From Sulfurimonas sp. SAG-AH-194-I05 (GTDB lineage Bacteria > Campylobacterota > Campylobacteria > Campylobacterales > Sulfurimonadaceae), in contig NZ_JAEMVA010000011.1 in assembly GCF_029215955.1 (NCBI RefSeq), forward strand, positions 1 through 43,306: a stretch of DNA of 43,306 nucleotides. Reading direction: 5' to 3'. The position numbers were made by a program, and so were the translations under genes. Under the pieces are notes generated by a model, which made no database searches, was not told where the DNA came from, and worked only from the letters and a program-made list of their open reading frames with translations. This document shows positions 28,434 to 37,407 of this stretch, piece by piece (within the stretch, counting starts at the first letter, position 1; the number at the start of each line of letters is the position of its first letter).

Positions 28434-28450
28434 GTGGAACATACTTTGCT
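28434..28450 (+). promoter_or_regulatory. Sigma-54 promoter for flgF-flgG
   Basis: GTGGAACATACTTTGCT has GG at 28436-28437 and GC at 28448-28449, exactly ten bases apart, as needed for the -24/-12 elements recognised by RpoN. In Campylobacter and Helicobacter many rod and hook genes are RpoN-dependent through this motif. Transcription would start near 28461, about 25 bases before the flgF-like ATG. Confidence 0.8.
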
Positions 28451-28485
28451 TTTATAAAATAATAAGAAAAAATAAAAGGTTAAAC

Positions 28486-29307
28486 ATGCAAACTGGATAC
28501 TACAGCGCAGCAGCAGGAATGGTTACTCAATTTAATCGTCTTGATGTTATCGCTAATAATTTAGCAAATGTAAATACCGCAGGTTTTAAAGAAGATAATG
28601 TTGTGGTCGGTGATTTTATGAGGTTGTATAAAGAAGCTCGTGATGAACTTCCACATGCAAACCAAACAGAAGATGGAGCACAATTTCTTAATAGAACCTT
28701 AACAAAAGCACCACAAATAGTAGAAGAGTACACAAACTTTGCAGTAGGAACACTTCAAAAAACAAACAATACTATGGATTTTGCACTTTCAAAAGAGGGT
28801 CTGTTTTTTGCTGTAAAAACGCCTGATGGTGTAAGACTTACTCGTGATGGGTCTTTTACAAAACGTGATGACGGTACACTTATCACAAAACAAGGGTATG
28901 AAGTTTTACCGGATAACTATTTAAGTACAGGTGAAAGTATTGTTTTTGGTGAAAAAGACAACCTCATTGAAGTAGATAAAAATGGGCAAATCAATACAAA
29001 TATTCCAAATAGTGTTAAGTTTGGTCAAGCTTCAAAGTTTTTTATAGTGCAACCTGACAATGTGAAATTTTTAAAAAAAGATGGTGATAACCTCTTTAAA
29101 TATGAAGGACTTGAACCTTTAACAAATGTTGAAGAAAGTGGCGCAGTCCAACAAGGCTTTGTAGAAAAAAGTAATGTAAATGCTATAAAAATGATGACAC
29201 AGATGATTGAGACCAATCGTCTTGTTGGAATGTATCAAAAAGCTATGAATTCACAAATGGATGATATGAATAATGATGCAATTAACAAACTTGCTAAGAA
29301 AGTTTAA
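28486..29307 (+). CDS. Flagellar basal-body rod protein FlgF-like (FlgG2)
   Basis: The true start is ATG 28486, after AAAGG; an in-frame upstream extension to 28432 covers the sigma-54 promoter. The 273-residue protein starts QTGYYSAAAGMVTQFNRLDVIANNLANVNTAGFK, the rod/hook N-terminal signature. It ends with the paired C-terminal helix (VQQGFVEKSNVNAIKMMTQMIETNR). It is the proximal of two FlgF/FlgG-type genes and should form the distal flagellar rod. Confidence 0.9.
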   Translation: MQTGYYSAAAGMVTQFNRLDVIANNLANVNTAGFKEDNVVVGDFMRLYKEARDELPHANQTEDGAQFLNRTLTKAPQIVEEYTNFAVGTLQKTNNTMDFALSKEGLFFAVKTPDGVRLTRDGSFTKRDDGTLITKQGYEVLPDNYLSTGESIVFGEKDNLIEVDKNGQINTNIPNSVKFGQASKFFIVQPDNVKFLKKDGDNLFKYEGLEPLTNVEESGAVQQGFVEKSNVNAIKMMTQMIETNRLVGMYQKAMNSQMDDMNNDAINKLAKKV

Positions 29308-29324
29308 ATAAAGGAACTCAGACT

Positions 29325-30113
29325 ATGATGCAATCACTTTATACTGCCTCAACAGGAATGTTGGCGATGCAGACACAAATCGATACAACGGCAAATAATA
29401 TTGCCAATGTTAATACCATAGGTTTTAAAAAATCTCGTGCTGAATTTGCTGACCTAATGTACCATGTAATGGAGTACGCTGGAACATCTACAAGTGACTC
29501 TACAAAAAGTCCTACGGGTATAGAAGTTGGTCTTGGTGTACGTGCAACTGCGATCAATAAAATTTTTACAGAAGGTTCACTCAAACAAACTGATAACCAA
29601 CTCGATATGGCGATTACTGGTCGTGGTTTTTTTAAAATGGAATTACCAGATGGTAGTGAAGTTTATTCTAAAAATGGTGCTTTTAAAATTGATGACAATG
29701 GTACTATTGTAAACAGCGATGGATATAAGCTTGTTCCAGAGATTGTAGTTCCAGCTGATGCTACAAATATTAGTATCGGTACAGATGGGATAGTTACGGT
29801 CATTCAACCGGGTGCTACAACAGCTGCACAAGTTGGTCAAATAAATACAACAAATTTTATCAATCCAGCTGGTCTACATTCACTTGGTGATAACTTGTAT
29901 TTAGAGACAGATAGTTCAGGACAACCTGTTGAGGGTGTACCTGGTATTGATGGTCTTGGTACGATTCGTCAAGGTTTTGTTGAGCTGAGTAATGTTGAGT
30001 TAGTTGTTGAACTAACAGACCTTATAACAGGACAACGTGCATACGATTCTAACTCAAAAGTGATTACAACTTCTGATGAAATGCTTCAAACAGTAAACAA
30101 TCTTAAGCGTTAG
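29325..30113 (+). CDS. flgG: Flagellar distal rod protein FlgG
   Basis: This 262-residue protein carries SLYTASTGMLAMQTQIDTTANNIANVNTIGFKKSR at the start. The core includes LDMAITGRGFFKMELPDG and the end is IRQGFVELSNVELVVELTDLITGQRAYDSNSK, all characteristic of FlgG. It builds the distal rod spanning the periplasm. It follows the flgF-like gene by 17 bases and shares its sigma-54 promoter; a hairpin terminator follows. Confidence 0.96.
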   Translation: MMQSLYTASTGMLAMQTQIDTTANNIANVNTIGFKKSRAEFADLMYHVMEYAGTSTSDSTKSPTGIEVGLGVRATAINKIFTEGSLKQTDNQLDMAITGRGFFKMELPDGSEVYSKNGAFKIDDNGTIVNSDGYKLVPEIVVPADATNISIGTDGIVTVIQPGATTAAQVGQINTTNFINPAGLHSLGDNLYLETDSSGQPVEGVPGIDGLGTIRQGFVELSNVELVVELTDLITGQRAYDSNSKVITTSDEMLQTVNNLKR

Positions 30114-30129
30114 TATAACCTAAAACAGG

Positions 30130-30151
30130 CTTAATACTAAAAAATATTAAG
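30130..30151 (+). terminator. Terminator-like hairpin after flgG
   Basis: CTTAATA (30130-30136) pairs with TATTAAG (30145-30151) across an A-rich 8-base loop, followed by a T-rich tract (TCTTTCTTCTTCTTTT). The stem is AT-rich and weak, but the position just after flgG fits intrinsic termination. Confidence 0.55.
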
Positions 30152-30192
30152 TCTTTCTTCTTCTTTTGTAATCATAATGTGAAATAATTGAA

Positions 30193-30198
30193 TATAAT
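30193..30198 (+). promoter_or_regulatory. Candidate -10 box for the arsenic genes
   Basis: TATAAT lies 17 bases before the arsB ATG at 30216. No clear -35 and no obvious ArsR operator palindrome is visible in the 100-base gap after flgG. Confidence 0.4.
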
Positions 30199-30215
30199 TG
30201 CAAAAAAGGAATTAT

Positions 30216-31469
30216 ATGCTTTTAGCTAGTTTATTATTTTTAATCACTTTAGTCTTTGTTATTTGGCAACCTCGTGGACTACAAATAGGTACTACTGCTG
30301 TTATTGGAGCTGTTGTTGCTCTTGTGTTGGGCGTGGTGAGTTTTGATGATGTCTGGATAGTTACGGACATAGTTTGGGACGCTACTTTAGCGTTTATTGG
30401 AATTATTATTCTTTCGATGGTTCTTGATGCGATCGGCTTTTTTGAATGGTGTGCTATAAAAATGGCTAAACTTAGTCATGGGAATGGACATTTAATGTTT
30501 ATTTATGCGCTTTTGCTTGGTTCGTTTGTATCTGCTCTTTTTGCAAATGATGGTGCTGCACTTATATTAACTCCTATTTTACTTGCAAAAATGAGAATTT
30601 TAAAGCTTGATGTAAAAACTATACTAGCCTTTATATTAGCAGGTGGGTTTATTAGTGATAGTGCTTCACTTCCCTTTGTATTTTCAAACCTTACAAATAT
30701 TGTAACGGCAAACTATTTTAACATTGGTTTTACCCAGTATATGTCAAATATGATGCTTCCCTTCTTGGTGAGTGTTTTTATTTCTATTGTTGTTCTTTGG
30801 GTAGTTTTACGAAAAGATATTCCAAAGTATATTGATATAAGTCTTCTTAAAAATGAAGATGATGTTCTTAAAAGTAAGATTTTATTTAAGTTTTCTTGGT
30901 TTTTTCTTTTGATTCTTTTAGGCGGTTATTTTATAGGTGATACGTATAACTTACCAATAAGCCTTTTTGCACTTGGAGGAGGGCTTCTTTTTCTAGCAAT
31001 CGCTAGTTACACTAAAAATGTAGATGCTAAAGAGATTATAAAAAATGCACCTTGGCAGGTTGTTTGGTTTTCCTTAGGTCTTTATGTTGTCGTGTACGGT
31101 TTAAAAAATGCAGGTTTAACAGAACACTTAACTAGCATACTCCAAGACTTAGCAACAAGAGGTGATTTTATAGCAGTTATAGGAACAGGATTTATTTCTG
31201 CTTTTCTTTCTGCTTTTATGAATAACATGCCAACGATTATGATTATGGACATAGCACTCGCAGATATTGATAACATGAAGTTAGTTTATGCAAATATCAT
31301 AGGATGTAATCTAGGACCCAAAATGACACCCTTTGGTTCACTCGCAACACTTTTATGGTTACACGTATTAGCGCAAAAAGGTGTTAAAATTACTTTTTGG
31401 CAATATTCTAAATTTGGTCTTATTGTAACGCCACCAGTGCTTTTTGCTGTGTTGTTAAGTTTAGTATAG
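30216..31469 (+). CDS. arsB: Arsenite efflux pump ArsB
   Basis: The start is ATG 30216 after AAAAGGA; an in-frame TTG at 30198 would leave no room for a ribosome site. The 417-residue inner-membrane protein has about 12 hydrophobic segments. It shows the ArsB pattern LSMVLDAIGFFEWCAIKMAKLSHG, FVSALFANDGAALILTPI and GCNLGPKMTPFGSLATLLW. It exports arsenite or antimonite. The next genes (arsenate reductase, ArsP-like permease, thioredoxin-like protein) support an arsenic role rather than a Na/H antiporter. Confidence 0.92.
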   Translation: MLLASLLFLITLVFVIWQPRGLQIGTTAVIGAVVALVLGVVSFDDVWIVTDIVWDATLAFIGIIILSMVLDAIGFFEWCAIKMAKLSHGNGHLMFIYALLLGSFVSALFANDGAALILTPILLAKMRILKLDVKTILAFILAGGFISDSASLPFVFSNLTNIVTANYFNIGFTQYMSNMMLPFLVSVFISIVVLWVVLRKDIPKYIDISLLKNEDDVLKSKILFKFSWFFLLILLGGYFIGDTYNLPISLFALGGGLLFLAIASYTKNVDAKEIIKNAPWQVVWFSLGLYVVVYGLKNAGLTEHLTSILQDLATRGDFIAVIGTGFISAFLSAFMNNMPTIMIMDIALADIDNMKLVYANIIGCNLGPKMTPFGSLATLLWLHVLAQKGVKITFWQYSKFGLIVTPPVLFAVLLSLV

Positions 31470-31479
31470 GAAGGGTTTT

Positions 31480-31881
31480 ATGAATAAAAAAGTATTAATC
31501 ATGTGTACGGGAAATTCTTGTAGAAGTATTATCGGTGAAGCGCTTGTTAACAGTTCTTTGGATGGAGTTGAAGCGTATAGCTGTGGCATAGTGCCATCGG
31601 GGAGAGTACATCCACATGCTAAAGCAGTTTTAGAAGAGCATAACATGTGGAAAAGTACATACCACTCCAAGCATTTAGACGAACTCTCTTGTATGAACTT
31701 CGATTTAGTAGTAACAGTTTGCTCACATGCTAACGAAACATGTCCTGTATTTCCACATGTAACAAAAACGCTCCATGTGGGTTTTGAAGATCCAGATGGT
31801 AAAGAGTATGAGGCTTTTGTCGCAACATATAAAGAGATACAAGAAGTGTTACTTCCTGCTGTAAAAAAGGCATTTGCATAG
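31480..31881 (+). CDS. arsC: Thioredoxin-coupled arsenate reductase
   Basis: This 133-residue enzyme is of the low-molecular-weight phosphatase fold (S. aureus ArsC type) and reduces arsenate to arsenite in the cytosol for export by ArsB. The P-loop CTGNSCRS gives nucleophile C9. The redox pair C81 and C88 sits in VCSHANETC, matching the family's relay cysteines. It should be recharged by thioredoxin rather than glutaredoxin, which fits the thioredoxin-like gene two positions downstream. Confidence 0.95.
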   Translation: MNKKVLIMCTGNSCRSIIGEALVNSSLDGVEAYSCGIVPSGRVHPHAKAVLEEHNMWKSTYHSKHLDELSCMNFDLVVTVCSHANETCPVFPHVTKTLHVGFEDPDGKEYEAFVATYKEIQEVLLPAVKKAFA

Positions 31882-31882
31882 C

Positions 31883-32827
31883 ATGTGGAAAGAGAGCGTT
31901 GATTACTTTACTGTAGAGATTTTACAGCTCGGTGGAAGCGTGAATGATATGGTGAATTTTTTCATTTATGATACCGTAAAAATTTGGTTTCTATTAATTA
32001 GTATCATCTTTGTAGTTTCTTTTTTACGAACGTATTTTAATACTGAATATGTACGTGCGTATTTGCAAGGAAAATCAAAACTAACAGCAAACATTTTCGC
32101 TGCATTGTTTGGCATAATAACACCCTTTTGTTCATGCTCTGCAATACCTCTTTTTTTAGGATTTATTCAAGCACGGATACCTCTTGGAGTAACCTTTAGT
32201 TTTTTGATTAGTGCACCTTTAAATAACGAAATAGCAATAGCAATGCTCTTTGGAATTTTTGGCTTTAAAATTACAGCTATTTATATAGGCTTTGGTCTTT
32301 TCGTTGCCATTATTGGTGGTTATGTTATAGGTAGTTTAAAGATGGAAAAGTATATTTTAATGGATGTTAAACCGATGGAAGGTTCGCTTGAAGATGTTAC
32401 AATAGTCTTAACATTGAAACAGCGTGTAAAAGAAGCTTGGGATTATTCAGTAGATATATTTAGAAAAATTTATATATATGTAATGCTAGGTGTAGGAATC
32501 GGTGCTTTTATTCATGGGTACATTCCAACAGACTATATAGCAGACTATACAGGGGCGAACAATATTTTTGCAGTTCCATTAGCTGTTTTAATGGGAATGC
32601 CAATGTACTCAAACGCAGCTGGAGTGATGCCCTTAGTTGAAGTTTTAACTTCAAAGGGAATGCTTCTTGGAACTGCTCTTTCTTTCATGATGGCAGTTAC
32701 GGCTTTGAGTTTACCTGAGGCGATTATTTTAAATAAAATTTTACATTGGAAACTTATAGCATTATTTTTTACAATTGTAGGACTCGGTATAATTGCTATA
32801 GGATATATTTTTAATACGATTTTATAA
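31883..32827 (+). CDS. ArsP/DUF318-type permease
   Basis: I take ATG 31883 (MWKESVDYF), one base after the arsC stop. The product of about 314 residues has roughly eight membrane segments. It carries the hallmark CSCSAIPLFLGF after GIITPF, with a matching second half (GMPMYSNAAGVMPLVEVLTSKG). Family members include ArsP, which exports trivalent organoarsenicals; others are uncharacterised. Its place in this block suggests arsenic transport. Confidence 0.85.
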   Translation: MWKESVDYFTVEILQLGGSVNDMVNFFIYDTVKIWFLLISIIFVVSFLRTYFNTEYVRAYLQGKSKLTANIFAALFGIITPFCSCSAIPLFLGFIQARIPLGVTFSFLISAPLNNEIAIAMLFGIFGFKITAIYIGFGLFVAIIGGYVIGSLKMEKYILMDVKPMEGSLEDVTIVLTLKQRVKEAWDYSVDIFRKIYIYVMLGVGIGAFIHGYIPTDYIADYTGANNIFAVPLAVLMGMPMYSNAAGVMPLVEVLTSKGMLLGTALSFMMAVTALSLPEAIILNKILHWKLIALFFTIVGLGIIAIGYIFNTIL

Positions 32828-32835
32828 GGAAAAAA

Positions 32836-33063
32836 ATGAAAATAGAAATTTTAGGCACAGGCTGTAAAAAATGCGCAGACCTTGAAGCTGTAGCAAAACA
32901 AGCAATAGCAAAAGCATCTGGTTTTCATAGTGTAGTCAAAGTAGATGACTTACAAATTATAATGGACTATGGGGTGATGAACACTCCAGGACTTGTAATA
33001 GACGGTGTTGTAAAATCAACAGGAAAAGTTCTTAGTGTTGATGAAGTTGTAGCACTTTTTTAA
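32836..33063 (+). CDS. Small thioredoxin-like redox protein (CxxC)
   Basis: This 75-residue glutaredoxin-sized protein has the redox pair C10-K-K-C13 in GTGCKKC, followed by the cis-Pro segment NTPGLVIDG. Such proteins are commonly paired with ArsP/DUF318 permeases. It may supply electrons to ArsC or the permease. Its stop overlaps the transglycosylase start by one base (TAATG). Confidence 0.9.
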   Translation: MKIEILGTGCKKCADLEAVAKQAIAKASGFHSVVKVDDLQIIMDYGVMNTPGLVIDGVVKSTGKVLSVDEVVALF

Positions 33064-34244
33064 TGCATAAATACCTTCTAGTACTCGCTTTAGTTTTTAC
33101 TCTTAGTGGATGTGGTGTAAGTGATTATAGTTCTATTATTCGTGCGGGAATGAGTAAAAACCCTTCTCTTGCTTTTGAGGGTTTAGCCAAACGAAAGGCT
33201 GTCAGGTATGCAGCAAATCCTAAGTCACTTTCTTATGACTTAGAAAGTATAGATAAAAACTTTGTAGGTGTTTTACTTGGGTTCATTACTAACGCTTCAA
33301 AAAAATGGGGTGAAGAAAATGTAAAAGTCCCTAAAAAAGAAGAGTATGTAAAATACATGCAAAACTATAAGAGTAGGGCACTTGTAGACTTTGACAAAGG
33401 CATAGTGACGGTTGAAACACTAGACATTACAAATACGAAACAAAGTCTTAAAAATGCAATTGTTACAACGCTACTTTTACCAGATGACCCACGTAGTGCA
33501 GATTTATTTGGTGCAAAAAAAGTCAAACTAGGAGCTACTCCTTATCTTTTAGGTGAAGTAAAAGATTATGACAATAAAAATATTCGCTATACATGGAGAG
33601 CAAAGCGTTATGCAAATGCACTTATAAAGAAAAAATATCGTATGAAGAATATTATTAAAAACAACAAAAGTGTCCCTGTTTATTATGTGACATTTCCAAT
33701 GGTTAAAGATCATGTTAGTATACGAGTTTCAAAGTTTAAAGTATATGTGCAAAAATATGCTGCACGTTATAGTGTAAGTGAAAACCTCATTTATGCCATT
33801 ATAAAAACAGAAAGTAACTTTAATCAGTACGCTGTAAGTCATGCTGGGGCTTTAGGTTTAATGCAAATTGTACCAACAAGTGCAGGACGTGATGCGTATA
33901 CATTTGTAAAAAAATCTAATGCGACACCGACGAAGTCTTATCTTTTTAATGCACAAAATAACATAGAATTAGGTGTAGCGTATATACATATACTTAAACA
34001 AAGATATTTAAAGGGTATATATAATCCTTTGGCACGAGAATATTGTGTCATTAGTGCGTATAATACAGGTTCTGGGAATGTACTCAGAACATTTCATAAA
34101 GATAAAAATAAAGCAAAAAATATAATAAATACAAATAAACCTTCTTTTATTTACTATAAACTACGTCATGAATTACCGTACAAAGAAACACGGAGATACT
34201 TGGAAAAAGTAGTGCAATATAAAAAAGATTTTGTTAATTTATGA
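33063..34244 (+). CDS. Lytic murein transglycosylase, MltC-like lipoprotein
   Basis: This 393-residue protein has a lipoprotein signal (LVFTLSGC, lipidated Cys at about residue 17). A DUF3393-like N-terminal domain (about 50-180) contains FDKGIVTVETLD. A C-terminal SLT domain follows, with catalytic Glu in IKTESNFNQYAVS and then GALGLMQIVP. It cleaves peptidoglycan glycan strands from the periplasmic face of a membrane. Its coupling to the arsenic genes (TAATG) looks like chance gene packing. Confidence 0.9.
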   Translation: MHKYLLVLALVFTLSGCGVSDYSSIIRAGMSKNPSLAFEGLAKRKAVRYAANPKSLSYDLESIDKNFVGVLLGFITNASKKWGEENVKVPKKEEYVKYMQNYKSRALVDFDKGIVTVETLDITNTKQSLKNAIVTTLLLPDDPRSADLFGAKKVKLGATPYLLGEVKDYDNKNIRYTWRAKRYANALIKKKYRMKNIIKNNKSVPVYYVTFPMVKDHVSIRVSKFKVYVQKYAARYSVSENLIYAIIKTESNFNQYAVSHAGALGLMQIVPTSAGRDAYTFVKKSNATPTKSYLFNAQNNIELGVAYIHILKQRYLKGIYNPLAREYCVISAYNTGSGNVLRTFHKDKNKAKNIINTNKPSFIYYKLRHELPYKETRRYLEKVVQYKKDFVNL

Positions 34245-34285
34245 GTGGCAAAGAGTGCTTAAAGGAAAAAAAATCACATTTTGGA

Positions 34286-34291
34286 TATAAT
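34286..34291 (+). promoter_or_regulatory. leuD: Candidate -10 box for leuD-leuB
   Basis: TATAAT preceded by TTTTGGA, 36 bases before the leuD ATG, in the 83-base gap after the transglycosylase. The TGG just upstream could act as an extended -10. A GGATTATAAAG stretch provides the ribosome site. Confidence 0.5.
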
Positions 34292-34327
34292 CGCAAAATA
34301 TTTAGTCACAAGATAGGATTATAAAGA

Positions 34328-34831
34328 ATGCAAAAAGCAAATATTGATGGAAAAGTTTGGACTTTTGGAAAAGATGTTGATACAGATTTAATTATAGCTG
34401 CGAGATACCTCAATACTTCAGTTCCAGAGGAATTAGCAAAACATGTAATGGAAGATGCTGATCCAGAATTTGTAGGGAAAATGAAAGCTGGCGATATTAT
34501 AGTTGCTGGTGAGAATTTTGGTTGTGGAAGTAGCCGTGAACATGCTCCAATAGCTCTTAAGGCTGCTGGTGTTGCTGCAATTATTGCTCCAACTTTTGCA
34601 AGAATTTTTTATAGAAATGCTTTTAATATGGGTCTTCCTATTTTCGAGCTTGAACAAAGTGCAGAAATAACTGAGGGTGATACAATAAGTGTAGATATGA
34701 ATGCTGGTACTATTACAAATAAAACTACAAGTAAATCATATGAATTTACACCTATTCCTCCCTTTATGCAAGAACTTATCGATGCAGGTGGTTTAATGAA
34801 CTTTGCACAGAATGAAATAGAAGGTAAATAA
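34328..34831 (+). CDS. leuD: 3-isopropylmalate dehydratase small subunit
   Basis: This 167-residue subunit of the aconitase-type isomerase acts in the second step of leucine synthesis, with LeuC. The signature [14 protein letters not shown] is present and the length fits the bacterial short LeuD class. leuC is not in the window. The stop shares one base with the leuB start (TAATG). Confidence 0.95.
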   Translation: MQKANIDGKVWTFGKDVDTDLIIAARYLNTSVPEELAKHVMEDADPEFVGKMKAGDIIVAGENFGCGSSREHAPIALKAAGVAAIIAPTFARIFYRNAFNMGLPIFELEQSAEITEGDTISVDMNAGTITNKTTSKSYEFTPIPPFMQELIDAGGLMNFAQNEIEGK

Positions 34832-35898
34832 TGAAATCATATAAAATAACACTTATTAAAGGTGATGGAATTGGTCCTGAAATTATTGATGAAGCAGTGA
34901 AGGTTTTAGATGCTGTAGCATCATGTTGTGAGATTGATTTTTCTTATGATGAAGCACTTATGGGTGGTTCAGCGTATGATATTACAGGTGATCCACTTCC
35001 TCAAGAAACTATCATTAAATCACTTAACAGTGATGCTGTTCTTTTTGGTGCTATTGGTGGTCAAAAGTGGGACACTTTACCACGTGAAAAAAGACCAGAA
35101 AGTGGACTTTTACGTTTTCGCAAAGAACTTGGTGTGTATGCAAACCTTCGTCCAGCAGTTGTATATGACGAACTTATTAATGCCTCATCTCTCAAACCAG
35201 AGATTATCAAAGGTGTTGATATTATGGTTGTACGTGAACTTATTGGTGGTATTTATTTTGGTGAACCAAAAGGGCGTACTGAAGATAAAGGCTGGAATAC
35301 GATGGTGTATACACGCATGGAAATTGAGCGTATTGCACACCGTGCATTTAAAGCAGCACAACAAAGAGATAAAAGAGTTTGTTCGATTGATAAGGCAAAT
35401 GTTTTAGATGTATCTCAACTTTGGAGAGATGTTGTAACTGAAATTGCAGCGCAGTACCCTGATGTTGCACTTACCCACATGTATGTTGACAATGCAGCAA
35501 TGCAATTAGTTTTAAACCCTAGACAATTTGATGTAATGCTTACTGGAAATATTTTTGGTGATATTCTTTCAGATGAAGCATCTATGCTTTGTGGTTCTAT
35601 TGGTCTTCTTCCATCAGCTTCTATTGGTGATAAAATTGGTGTTTATGAACCTATACATGGTTCCGCTCCAGATATTGCAGGACAGGGAATAGCAAACCCT
35701 ATTGCTACGATTTCTTCTGCTTCAATGATGTTACGTTATGCTCTTGGAGAAATAGAAGCTGCTGATAAAATTGATGCAGCAATTAAAAAAGCACTAAGAG
35801 AAGGCTATAGAACACAAGATTTAGCACTTTTTGATGCGAAAGAAGTTTGTTCTACAAGCGAAATGGGTTCATTGATTGCGAACTATATAGTAAGATAA
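34831..35898 (+). CDS. leuB: 3-isopropylmalate dehydrogenase
   Basis: This 355-residue NAD-dependent enzyme performs the third leucine step by oxidative decarboxylation. GDGIGPEI opens the protein. Substrate Arg residues lie in [23 protein letters not shown] is the catalytic Lys segment, and [14 protein letters not shown] holds the metal Asp residues. [16 protein letters not shown] binds NAD. It is coupled to leuD. Confidence 0.97.
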   Translation: MKSYKITLIKGDGIGPEIIDEAVKVLDAVASCCEIDFSYDEALMGGSAYDITGDPLPQETIIKSLNSDAVLFGAIGGQKWDTLPREKRPESGLLRFRKELGVYANLRPAVVYDELINASSLKPEIIKGVDIMVVRELIGGIYFGEPKGRTEDKGWNTMVYTRMEIERIAHRAFKAAQQRDKRVCSIDKANVLDVSQLWRDVVTEIAAQYPDVALTHMYVDNAAMQLVLNPRQFDVMLTGNIFGDILSDEASMLCGSIGLLPSASIGDKIGVYEPIHGSAPDIAGQGIANPIATISSASMMLRYALGEIEAADKIDAAIKKALREGYRTQDLALFDAKEVCSTSEMGSLIANYIVR

Positions 35899-35908
35899 AC
35901 TTTTAAAA

Positions 35909-36157
35909 ATGCAAACGTTAACTCTCGCAAATATTTATGAGCTTCAAGGTTTAAAAGAAGAAGCCCTAGATATTTATAAAGAGGTTCTCAAAAAGGATCC
36001 TTCAAACTCAGATGCAAAAATTGCTATTCGGAGATTATCAGGTATGCGAAAGAAGTTTCTTAAGGTAAATGCCGAGATGAAAGACTTTTTTATTAAAATG
36101 GACAACGAAATTGAGTTTAATGAATTTGAAAGGTGGTTGTTGAAATCATGGAATTAA
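35909..36157 (+). CDS. Small TPR-like protein
   Basis: This 82-residue protein contains one good TPR-like hairpin (LANIYELQGLKEEALDIYKEVLKKDPSNSDAKI) and then a charged helix. It sits between leuB and the CiaD-like gene and overlaps the latter by 10 bases. It has no signal peptide and is probably a cytosolic adaptor; the partner is unknown. Confidence 0.75.
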   Translation: MQTLTLANIYELQGLKEEALDIYKEVLKKDPSNSDAKIAIRRLSGMRKKFLKVNAEMKDFFIKMDNEIEFNEFERWLLKSWN

Positions 36158-36561
36158 AAGATGTAATTTTATCTACTTTGGCGGAGATGGAAGAAACTAT
36201 TTCTAGGCCAGAAGTTCAAAAATTTGAGATTAAAGAAAAAATAGTTATGCGAGAACCTATTCCTATAATTATGCCTGAAGTCAAACAAGTTGAGAAAGTT
36301 GAAGTAATTGAAAAAGTTATTAAGATTGAAGAAGTACTAGAAGAAGAAAAAGTTCCTGAACCTAAGGATGCGACATCTTCTCAAAATGAACTCATGTATT
36401 TAGCTTCTATTAAAGAACGTTTATTAGTGCTTTTTGAAGGTTTTCAAGCACCAAATAACACAAATATAGAAGCGAAAATCGACATGACATTAAACTTTTT
36501 AGAATATACCCTCGCTACAATAGATTCTAGAATAGAAACATTAGAAAAAGGGAATACATAG
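36148..36561 (+). CDS. CiaD-like domain protein
   Basis: The chosen start is ATG 36148; an earlier in-frame start at 36133 lies inside the upstream gene. The product of 137 residues has an N-terminal helix (MELKDVILSTLAEMEE). A low-complexity Lys/Glu/Val/Pro linker follows, then a conserved-looking C-terminal part (SIKERLLVLFEGFQAPNNTNIEAKIDMTLNFLEYTL). This resembles the CiaD-like proteins found just before purU in Campylobacterota; C. jejuni CiaD is a secreted effector. In a free-living relative the role is probably different and ancestral. Assignment is from memory of the family and gene order. Confidence 0.65.
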   Translation: MELKDVILSTLAEMEETISRPEVQKFEIKEKIVMREPIPIIMPEVKQVEKVEVIEKVIKIEEVLEEEKVPEPKDATSSQNELMYLASIKERLLVLFEGFQAPNNTNIEAKIDMTLNFLEYTLATIDSRIETLEKGNT

Positions 36562-37397
36562 TGGCACAGTACCGAGTCTTAATAGATGCAAATGATGAAA
36601 AAGGTATTGTTCATAAGGTATCAACTCTTTTTTATGAAAATGATTTAAATATTTTATCTAATAATGAATTTGTAGATAAAGAGAATAATAAATTTTTTAT
36701 GCGTAGTGTTGTTGATGGTGCTATAAATGCTGATGAACTTCAAAGATCATTAAGCGATGTTTTACCAACAGGTGGATGTGCTCACGTGATAATTCCTAAA
36801 AAGAAAAATATTATAATTATGGCAACAAAAGAGATGCATGCACTTGGTGATATTCTTATACGTCATGAAGCTGGTGAGCTTGAAGCAAATATATTAGCGG
36901 TTATATCAAACTATGATGTACTTGAATCTCTCGTAAGTAAGTTTAACATTCCCTATATTACAGTTTCGCATGAAAACTTAGAAAGAGATGCGCATGAGAA
37001 AAAAATCATAAAGGCAATTCAAGAGTTTGAGGATGTTGCATATATCGTTCTTGCTAAATATATGAGAATCCTCACACCGCAATTCGTAGAAACTTTTAAA
37101 GATAAGATTATCAATATTCATCATTCTTTCTTACCTGCATTTATAGGAGCAAACCCTTATAAACAAGCGTATGAAAGAGGTGTTAAAATTATTGGTGCAA
37201 CTGCACATTTTGTTAATAATAATCTTGATGAAGGTCCCATTATTGCCCAAGAAGTTATTCATGTAACCCATGCTTATAGTTGGAGAGATATGCAACGCTC
37301 AGGACGTGATGTAGAAAAAATAGTTTTATCTCGTGCATTAAAATTAGCACTTGAAGATAGAATTTTTGTACATGTAAATAAAACTGTAATTTTTTAA
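36561..37397 (+). CDS. purU: Formyltetrahydrofolate deformylase
   Basis: This 278-residue enzyme hydrolyses 10-formyl-THF to THF and formate. An N-terminal ACT domain (YRVLIDANDEKGIVHKVSTLFYENDLNI) precedes the formyltransferase fold with INIHHSFLPAFIGANPYKQAYERG and GATAHFVNNNLDEGPIIAQ, which carry the catalytic Asn, His and Asp. It starts at GTG overlapping the previous stop (TAGTG). It balances the folate pool together with FolD, which is elsewhere in the window. Confidence 0.95.
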   Translation: MAQYRVLIDANDEKGIVHKVSTLFYENDLNILSNNEFVDKENNKFFMRSVVDGAINADELQRSLSDVLPTGGCAHVIIPKKKNIIIMATKEMHALGDILIRHEAGELEANILAVISNYDVLESLVSKFNIPYITVSHENLERDAHEKKIIKAIQEFEDVAYIVLAKYMRILTPQFVETFKDKIINIHHSFLPAFIGANPYKQAYERGVKIIGATAHFVNNNLDEGPIIAQEVIHVTHAYSWRDMQRSGRDVEKIVLSRALKLALEDRIFVHVNKTVIF

Positions 37398-37407
37398 AGG
37401 TATTTTT

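Noticed and set aside
28432..28485. N-terminal extension of the flgF-like gene
   Set aside because: The extension covers the sigma-54 promoter and has no ribosome site; the family N-terminus begins at ATG 28486.
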